Source: Bacilli bacterium
Lineage (GTDB): Bacteria; Bacillota_I; Bacilli_A; ML615J-28; CAG-698
NCBI GenBank assembly: GCA_016282055.1
Contig: JAEEJT010000099.1
Location: 1-10,581, forward strand
DNA length: 10,581 bases
Direction: 5' to 3'
The position numbers and the translations under genes were made by a program. Position 1 is the first letter of the stretch. Each line of letters opens with the position of its first letter. Positions 5,833-10,581 of the stretch are shown piece by piece. Under the pieces are notes generated by a model. It was not told the origin of the DNA. It saw only the letters and a list, made by a program, of their open reading frames with translations, and searched no databases.

Positions 5833-7893
5833 TTAATTATGTCTATAATATTTATAAAAATCAGTATTTTTCATTTCCATTGGATTATCATTATAGTATT
5901 CACTACTTAATGTATATCCACTACTTGTAATAATTAAAGTTATAGTTCCATTTCTTTGCCACATATAATCTTCAATAGTTTTATTAGTGCAAACACCTTC
6001 ACTATTACAATCTTCGGCCTTACCACCACTAATAGCATATACTTTCATATTAGCATCATAATCATATAGATTTTGTAATGTTTCATAATGAGGATGTTTA
6101 TACTTATTACCAAGTTTTGTGCCATTACAAATAATAGCAACTTCAGGATCAATTGCACTTACAAATTCAGGTGCTGTTCCTATTTTAGAACCGTGATGAG
6201 CAACCTTTAAGATATCAATATTACCAACTTTATCTTTATATTGTTTAATAATATCATCCGAATCACCAGTAAATAAGATTTTTGTATCATAAACATTTAG
6301 AGTACATACAATAGAAATAATATTATTAAACTTCTTTGTTGGATTTTCAACACCATAGTTATAAAAACCAGTATCAATAAAATCAATAGAACAATTACTA
6401 GATAATTCTAAACTCTTAGATAAGAAAGAAGTAACTTCAATTACATTACATCCAGCTTCTTCTTCATAACTAGCTTTAAAATCTTTAAATACTTGAGAAT
6501 CACTATCAGCTTTACCAACAAACTTTATACAATTTAATATTGTATAATTACTAAATAAAGCAGGCATTCCTCCAATATGATCTCTATCAGGATGAGTTGC
6601 AATCACATAATCAATAACTTTATCATTAGAATGTTCATTAACAACATTAATAATAGCTTCGCCACTTTTACTTGTTGATCCACTATCAATAATAACATCA
6701 ATATCTCCAACTTTAATATATGTTGACTCACCACATTCACTAGTATTAAGTAAACCTATATCAATAAAATATACTTCAACGTCATCTCCTAAAGATTTTG
6801 TAACAACAAATCTAATGATTCTAGAATCATAATTAACTGTAACAGTAATTGTTACAACTTCTTCGTTTTCTTTTAAAACAAGTTTACCATCTTTTAAATT
6901 TAAACTATCAACATCATATGAAATTGTTGCATTATTAAATAATTTCTTTGGTAAATCATCTAATTTATTATAATTAGATGGAAAATCATTTAATACTAAA
7001 TTTTTAATATCAGAATCACTATAATCAGATAAAATAACAATATCATCAATATAAATATCCTCATTTGTTACAAACTCAAACTTATAAACAAAATTAGCAT
7101 CCATTGCTTTATCAAGATTATATTGAATAAAACTTCCATTTAATTGAATTAACTTAGAATAATAAACTTCATCACTATTATCTTTATAAATATTTAATGT
7201 AACATTACTATTTCCTTTAATTAAAAAAGAAACACTATTATTCTTTTCAAGTTTATTATCAATAATAAAATAAGGATTAGAATTATTATATGATAGTTTT
7301 AACATATTTTCATATGATGTAGAATTAATTGCTGTAATACCATCAATATTATCCTCATTATCTAAATCACTATCATCATAATCATTAAAATCATACTTTT
7401 GTTTGACTAAATTATTTTCAATAACAATTGGTACAGACTTAATGGTAACATCTTTACTAACTTTATTACTAACATTTAAACCTAAAGTATCATTAACTAT
7501 CTTATCAATAGGATTTAAAGTATAATCAAGTTCAATAAATAAAGTTACATTTTCATCATTTAAATATGGTCTTTCAAAGTTTTCATCATATAATACATCA
7601 ATGTTTGTTTTATATGACTCTTTAATATTAACTTTATCAATAGATTCTCTTACTTCACTATTAATATTATTTAAAATATCTAAACATGCATTATAATCTT
7701 TTTGATAGTTTGTAAGTTTACTATAACTTAAAAAGCCTAATACTCCACATACAATAACAACAACTAATACTAAAGTAATAAAAATAGGTGATTTTTTAAT
7801 TCTATTAACTTCACGTTTTACTTTACGATTAATTGTCTGATTTGTTTTTTTACTAACAGAAGTTGATTTGTTTGTCTTTTTTGTGTTTGCCAT
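5833..7893 (-). CDS. Membrane-anchored ComEC-type metallo-beta-lactamase-fold protein
   Basis: A 686-residue protein, probably a surface-exposed metal-dependent hydrolase. Residues 1-35 are Lys/Arg-rich and cytoplasmic; 36-57 form one membrane helix; everything after should lie outside by the positive-inside rule. Residues about 60-300 are an unrecognised mixed and beta-rich region with an Asp-rich stretch (168-184); 200-290 resembles a jelly-roll binding module. Residues about 297-368 resemble an atrophied bacterial Ig domain. The C-terminal part (about 371-665) matches the ComEC/Rec2 metallo-beta-lactamase domain: VEVYFIDIG (372-380), IIDSG (401-405), the metal motif THPDRDHIGG (433-442), LFTGD (540-544) and VAHHGS (564-569). 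All expected metal ligands appear present. None of the membrane channel of ComEC is present. GGAG overlaps the stop of the upstream U32 gene, 9 nt away. A role in DNA uptake, nucleic-acid scavenging or wall metabolism is inference only. Confidence 0.9.
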   Translation of the reverse strand: MANTKKTNKSTSVSKKTNQTINRKVKREVNRIKKSPIFITLVLVVVIVCGVLGFLSYSKLTNYQKDYNACLDILNNINSEVRESIDKVNIKESYKTNIDVLYDENFERPYLNDENVTLFIELDYTLNPIDKIVNDTLGLNVSNKVSKDVTIKSVPIVIENNLVKQKYDFNDYDDSDLDNEDNIDGITAINSTSYENMLKLSYNNSNPYFIIDNKLEKNNSVSFLIKGNSNVTLNIYKDNSDEVYYSKLIQLNGSFIQYNLDKAMDANFVYKFEFVTNEDIYIDDIVILSDYSDSDIKNLVLNDFPSNYNKLDDLPKKLFNNATISYDVDSLNLKDGKLVLKENEEVVTITVTVNYDSRIIRFVVTKSLGDDVEVYFIDIGLLNTSECGESTYIKVGDIDVIIDSGSTSKSGEAIINVVNEHSNDKVIDYVIATHPDRDHIGGMPALFSNYTILNCIKFVGKADSDSQVFKDFKASYEEEAGCNVIEVTSFLSKSLELSSNCSIDFIDTGFYNYGVENPTKKFNNIISIVCTLNVYDTKILFTGDSDDIIKQYKDKVGNIDILKVAHHGSKIGTAPEFVSAIDPEVAIICNGTKLGNKYKHPHYETLQNLYDYDANMKVYAISGGKAEDCNSEGVCTNKTIEDYMWQRNGTITLIITSSGYTLSSEYYNDNPMEMKNTDFYKYYRHN

Positions 7894-7902
7894 AAAATCT
7901 CC

Positions 7903-10080
7903 TTATAATATTTGTTGCAAATAATGACCAAAGAAACCATCATTTCTTGGATTATAATATTCATTTAAAATTTCATTAATATCTTTACAATATCTAAAAT
8001 CAAACAAGAAATTATTAACACCCATTCTAGTTAACTCTTTTGTTTTATTTAGTAAATAAATAGGATCTTTTGATAAAATAGCAAGATGACACTCACTATC
8101 ACCATACACTCTATTTTCATCAAACAACATTTCTTTTTTACATAAATTACAATGATCTTTATTTAAATTAAATTCTTTATTAATAAAACAATGCTTCATA
8201 TATATTAAATCAATATACCCATAAACCAAAACCATTGTATTAGGTACTCTTTTATATCTTTTCTTATAATTAGATAACATTAAACTAATGTTTTCTTTTG
8301 ATAGTTCTAAAGATAAACCAACTACTTCATACCCTAAATGTTCCATTACTCTTATAGCATAACTATTACTAACATTAAAATAACAACTAGATATCTTAGA
8401 TTTAATACCAAGCATACTAGAAACTATATTATCTTTTTTTATATATTTAGTAACTCTTGGTAAAAAATATAAATAATCAGATTTAAATCTTGTCATTATA
8501 TTAAAATTATCAAAATTATAATTATTCAAAGATTTCTTTAAATCATTTAGTTCATTTTCACTACTTACTAAAAAGTTTAAACTACTTTCTTCTAAATAAT
8601 CATTTATATCAAGTATAACTTCATCTTCACAAATATCTCTATCATAAGGATTAATTCTTATATCATTAAGTTCAGATATCAAATCTCTTCTTAATTGATT
8701 TAAACTTTTTATATCAACGTATATTTGTTCTGTTGTATTATCAATTATATTTTTAACAAAATAAACAGAATCATTTGTTTTAGATATTTGTTCTTTTATT
8801 CTTTCATTTAAATTCTTTAATGTTTTTTCATATTTAATCTTTGATTTTACTTTATTTATTCCATCACTATATTCTAAAATAAAATAACCATTGTTATTAG
8901 AAATTGTTGCTATAATATCTATTTTTTTATTAATAGATTCATTATGTATCCTTTTAGTTACATAAACTAAATCACCAACATTAAGATTTTTATGAGTTCT
9001 TACTGTTACTAAATTATTATTAAATGCAACTTTAACAAGCTTATTATTAGAATACATTCCTGAAATAATAACTGAATCATTTTCTTTTCCAACAATTCTT
9101 ATTGAATCACCATCATAAATAGTATCATTTAATATAATTGTTGTTTTATTATTAAAAGAAGATTTTACTTTACCAACAAGTACACCTTGGTGATTACTAA
9201 AGTTTACTTCAGATATATTAGAATTAATATCATTATTAATAAATCCTTTAGTATATCCTCTATTAAAATCAATTTCATAGTTATGTTTTAATTCTTTTAA
9301 ATTATAATCATTAGTAAATAATACATCATGGTAAGCTTTTATAACATCATATACATATTCTTTACTTTTCATTCTACCTTCTATTTTAATAGAATCAACG
9401 TATTTACTAATTTCTTTTATATAATCTATTGTTTCTAAGTCTTTTGTACTTAGATAATATTTTTCTTTATCATTAAACTTATGAATCATTCGACAAGGTT
9501 GAGCACATCTACCTCTATTTCCACTTCTTCCACCATTAAAACTAGAATATAAGCACTCCCCTGAATAACTCATACATAAAGCACCATGAACAAATACTTC
9601 AAGTTCAATGTCTAAATTTTCTTTTATCCTTTTAACTTCATCTAAACTAACTTCTCTACCTAAAATAACTCTATCGAAACCTAAGTTTTTTAAAACAATA
9701 CAATCTTCTAATGTTTGAGCATTTATTTGCGTAGATGCATGAAGTTTTAAAGAAGGATATCTTTTTTTACAAATACTAAATAAACCTAAGTCTTGAAGAA
9801 TTATAGCATCAACTTGATTAAAATAAAGCATATCAATAAAATCTATTGCTTTTTGGATTTCGTCTTCAAATATTATTGTATTAACAGTAACATAAGCCTT
9901 AACGCCATATAAATGACAATAGTCAATTGCATCTTTTAACTCATCATTAGTAAAATTAGGTGCATATGCTCTAGCACCAAATGATTTACCTGAAAAATAA
10001 CAAGCACTACATCCGGCGTTTATTGCTTCTTTTAATATATCAAAAGAACCTATTGGAGCTAATATTTCAGTATTTTTCAT
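7903..10080 (-). CDS. Long-form U32-family protein (RlhA/TrhP-like RNA hydroxylation enzyme)
   Basis: A 725-residue member of 'peptidase family U32'. Despite the name, studied members of the family (E. coli TrhP/YegQ and RlhA/YdcP, B. subtilis TrhP) hydroxylate tRNA or 23S rRNA. The N-terminus has ILAPIGSFDILKEAINAGC (6-24), as is typical. The family signature is VHGALCMSYSGEC (164-176), followed by RSGNRGRCAQPCR (185-197), which gives Cys169, 176, 192 and 196, probably Fe-S ligands. FNRGYTKGF (272-280) ends the first core. Then come a beta-barrel-like stretch (about 295-380) and a DUF3656-like segment ending SLNQLRRDLISEL (459-471). The C-terminal U32 half carries a second Cys set (631, 644, 647, 664). 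Length and layout favour RlhA-like over the short TrhP form, but the substrate is uncertain. GGAGGA (10084-10089) lies three bases before the ATG. First gene of the three-gene operon. Confidence 0.9.
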   Translation of the reverse strand: MKNTEILAPIGSFDILKEAINAGCSACYFSGKSFGARAYAPNFTNDELKDAIDYCHLYGVKAYVTVNTIIFEDEIQKAIDFIDMLYFNQVDAIILQDLGLFSICKKRYPSLKLHASTQINAQTLEDCIVLKNLGFDRVILGREVSLDEVKRIKENLDIELEVFVHGALCMSYSGECLYSSFNGGRSGNRGRCAQPCRMIHKFNDKEKYYLSTKDLETIDYIKEISKYVDSIKIEGRMKSKEYVYDVIKAYHDVLFTNDYNLKELKHNYEIDFNRGYTKGFINNDINSNISEVNFSNHQGVLVGKVKSSFNNKTTIILNDTIYDGDSIRIVGKENDSVIISGMYSNNKLVKVAFNNNLVTVRTHKNLNVGDLVYVTKRIHNESINKKIDIIATISNNNGYFILEYSDGINKVKSKIKYEKTLKNLNERIKEQISKTNDSVYFVKNIIDNTTEQIYVDIKSLNQLRRDLISELNDIRINPYDRDICEDEVILDINDYLEESSLNFLVSSENELNDLKKSLNNYNFDNFNIMTRFKSDYLYFLPRVTKYIKKDNIVSSMLGIKSKISSCYFNVSNSYAIRVMEHLGYEVVGLSLELSKENISLMLSNYKKRYKRVPNTMVLVYGYIDLIYMKHCFINKEFNLNKDHCNLCKKEMLFDENRVYGDSECHLAILSKDPIYLLNKTKELTRMGVNNFLFDFRYCKDINEILNEYYNPRNDGFFGHYLQQIL

Positions 10081-10097
10081 AAATCCTCCATATTAAT

Positions 10098-10122
10098 AAA
10101 AAATGGGGTATTAATAACCCCA
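10098..10122 (-). terminator. Short intrinsic terminator behind the degV-family gene
   Basis: On the minus strand TGGGGT and ACCCCA pair as a 6-bp stem (10104-10109 with 10117-10122) around a 7-base loop, followed by six T residues (10098-10103). It begins one base after the DegV-family stop codon. The stem is short but GC-rich for this genome. It leaves only eight bases before the ribosome site of the U32 gene, so it may be leaky or may set relative expression rather than fully separate the two units. Confidence 0.7.
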
Positions 10123-10135
10123 ATTACTTTTTCAA
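10108..10135 (-). promoter_or_regulatory. Possible promoter of the U32-MBL-RluA operon, overlapping a terminator
   Basis: TTGAAA (10130-10135) and a poor -10, TAATAC (10108-10113), are 16 bases apart on the minus strand, within the end of the DegV-family gene and its hairpin. A transcript from here would start inside the 3' arm of the hairpin and so escape termination. The -10 match is weak; the alternative is read-through or a promoter further inside the DegV-family gene. Confidence 0.25.
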
Positions 10136-10581
10136 TGTATACATAATACCAAGAGTTCCTGGACCACAATGAGTACTAACAATACTTTCAGTAAGTGTAA
10201 TGTGAATACATTCACTTGGAATCATTTTTTCTAGTTCATTTTTAACGTAGTTAACAGAATCATCGGCTTGACAATGTGTAATCATAACATAATCTAAATC
10301 TAAGTTATCTTTATCAGCTCTGATGTAATCAAGTAAGCAATCAAGTGCTTTTTTAATTCCACCAATTGGCTTTTTAGCAACAATCATTGAATTATCAACT
10401 AATTTAATGATTGGTTTAATCTTTAATAATGTACCAAATATCTTTGCAGTACCACTACATCTACCACCCATATGTAAGAATTGTAGAGTATTAACTGTAA
10501 ATTGTCCTCTTAATAATGGAACATATTCTTTTGTTTCTTTGTAAATAGCATCAAGATCATAACCCATATCACGATATTTAC
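10124..10581 (-). CDS. DegV-family (FakB-like) fatty-acid-binding protein, C-terminal half, cut by window edge
   Basis: The frame stays open to the end of the window, so this is the C-terminal 151 or so residues of a protein that is normally about 280 long. An ATG at 10567 is internal, not the start: the codons before it encode KYRD, in line with a continuing DegV helix. Numbered from that Met, the visible part has FTVNTLQFLHMGGRCSG (23-39, with the GGR Arg), LLKIKPIIKL (47-56), and near the end STHCGPGTLGI (131-141), the usual DegV closing motif with its His. DegV/FakB proteins bind a fatty acid and, where studied, present it to a fatty-acid kinase (FakA) for phospholipid synthesis. No fakA is visible here. 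A hairpin follows the stop codon. Confidence 0.93.
   Translation of the reverse strand, partial: KYRDMGYDLDAIYKETKEYVPLLRGQFTVNTLQFLHMGGRCSGTAKIFGTLLKIKPIIKLVDNSMIVAKKPIGGIKKALDCLLDYIRADKDNLDLDYVMITHCQADDSVNYVKNELEKMIPSECIHITLTESIVSTHCGPGTLGIMYTLKK

Noticed and set aside
5716..5910. Plus-strand frame across the junction of the RluA-family and ComEC-like genes
   Set aside because: Antisense to two real genes, and the product is a low-complexity Ile/Leu/Phe string.

Overview
The window is strongly AT-rich chromosomal DNA. It looks like a low-GC Gram-positive lineage, of the kind seen in Bacilli close to the Mollicutes or in uncultured gut Firmicutes. Evidence: purine-rich Shine-Dalgarno sequences (GGAGGA, AGGAGGA), sigma-A-type promoters with 17-bp spacers, intrinsic terminators, a Gram-positive-style lipoprotein, and bacterial LeuRS, Udk, DegV and U32 proteins. 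The genetic code is standard: tryptophans are read from TGG, no reading frame needs TGA as Trp, and all nine genes end in TAA. I cannot name a genus.

Layout, left to right. (1) 50-367, minus: a small cysteine-containing protein of unknown function, just beyond the leuS terminator. (2) 446-2875, minus: leuS, complete, with a strong promoter, a leader of about 33 nt and a terminator at 414-440. (3) 3096-3979, plus: a two-gene unit of an 89-residue three-helix membrane protein and uridine kinase (udk), divergent from leuS. (4) 3978-4012: a hairpin that can terminate transcription from both sides. (5) 4011-4934, minus: a surface lipoprotein with an Ig-like BIG2 domain and its own near-consensus promoter. 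(6) 4982-10080, minus: a tight three-gene unit (gaps of 9 and 11 nt) with a long U32-family protein first, then a membrane-anchored ComEC-type metallo-beta-lactamase-fold protein, then an RluA-family pseudouridine synthase. (7) 10124-10581, minus: the C-terminal half of a DegV-family fatty-acid-binding protein, cut by the window edge, with a short hairpin behind it.

The theme is mostly housekeeping: tRNA charging (LeuRS), pyrimidine salvage (Udk), RNA modification (the U32 and RluA families) and fatty-acid handling (DegV). The envelope proteins are the less described part. The best candidate for something new is the 686-residue surface protein at 5833-7893: an extracellular ComEC-like hydrolase domain without the ComEC channel, joined to beta-rich modules and placed between two RNA-modification genes. 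I see no CRISPR array, insertion sequence, tRNA, rRNA or clear defence system, and I do not claim one.
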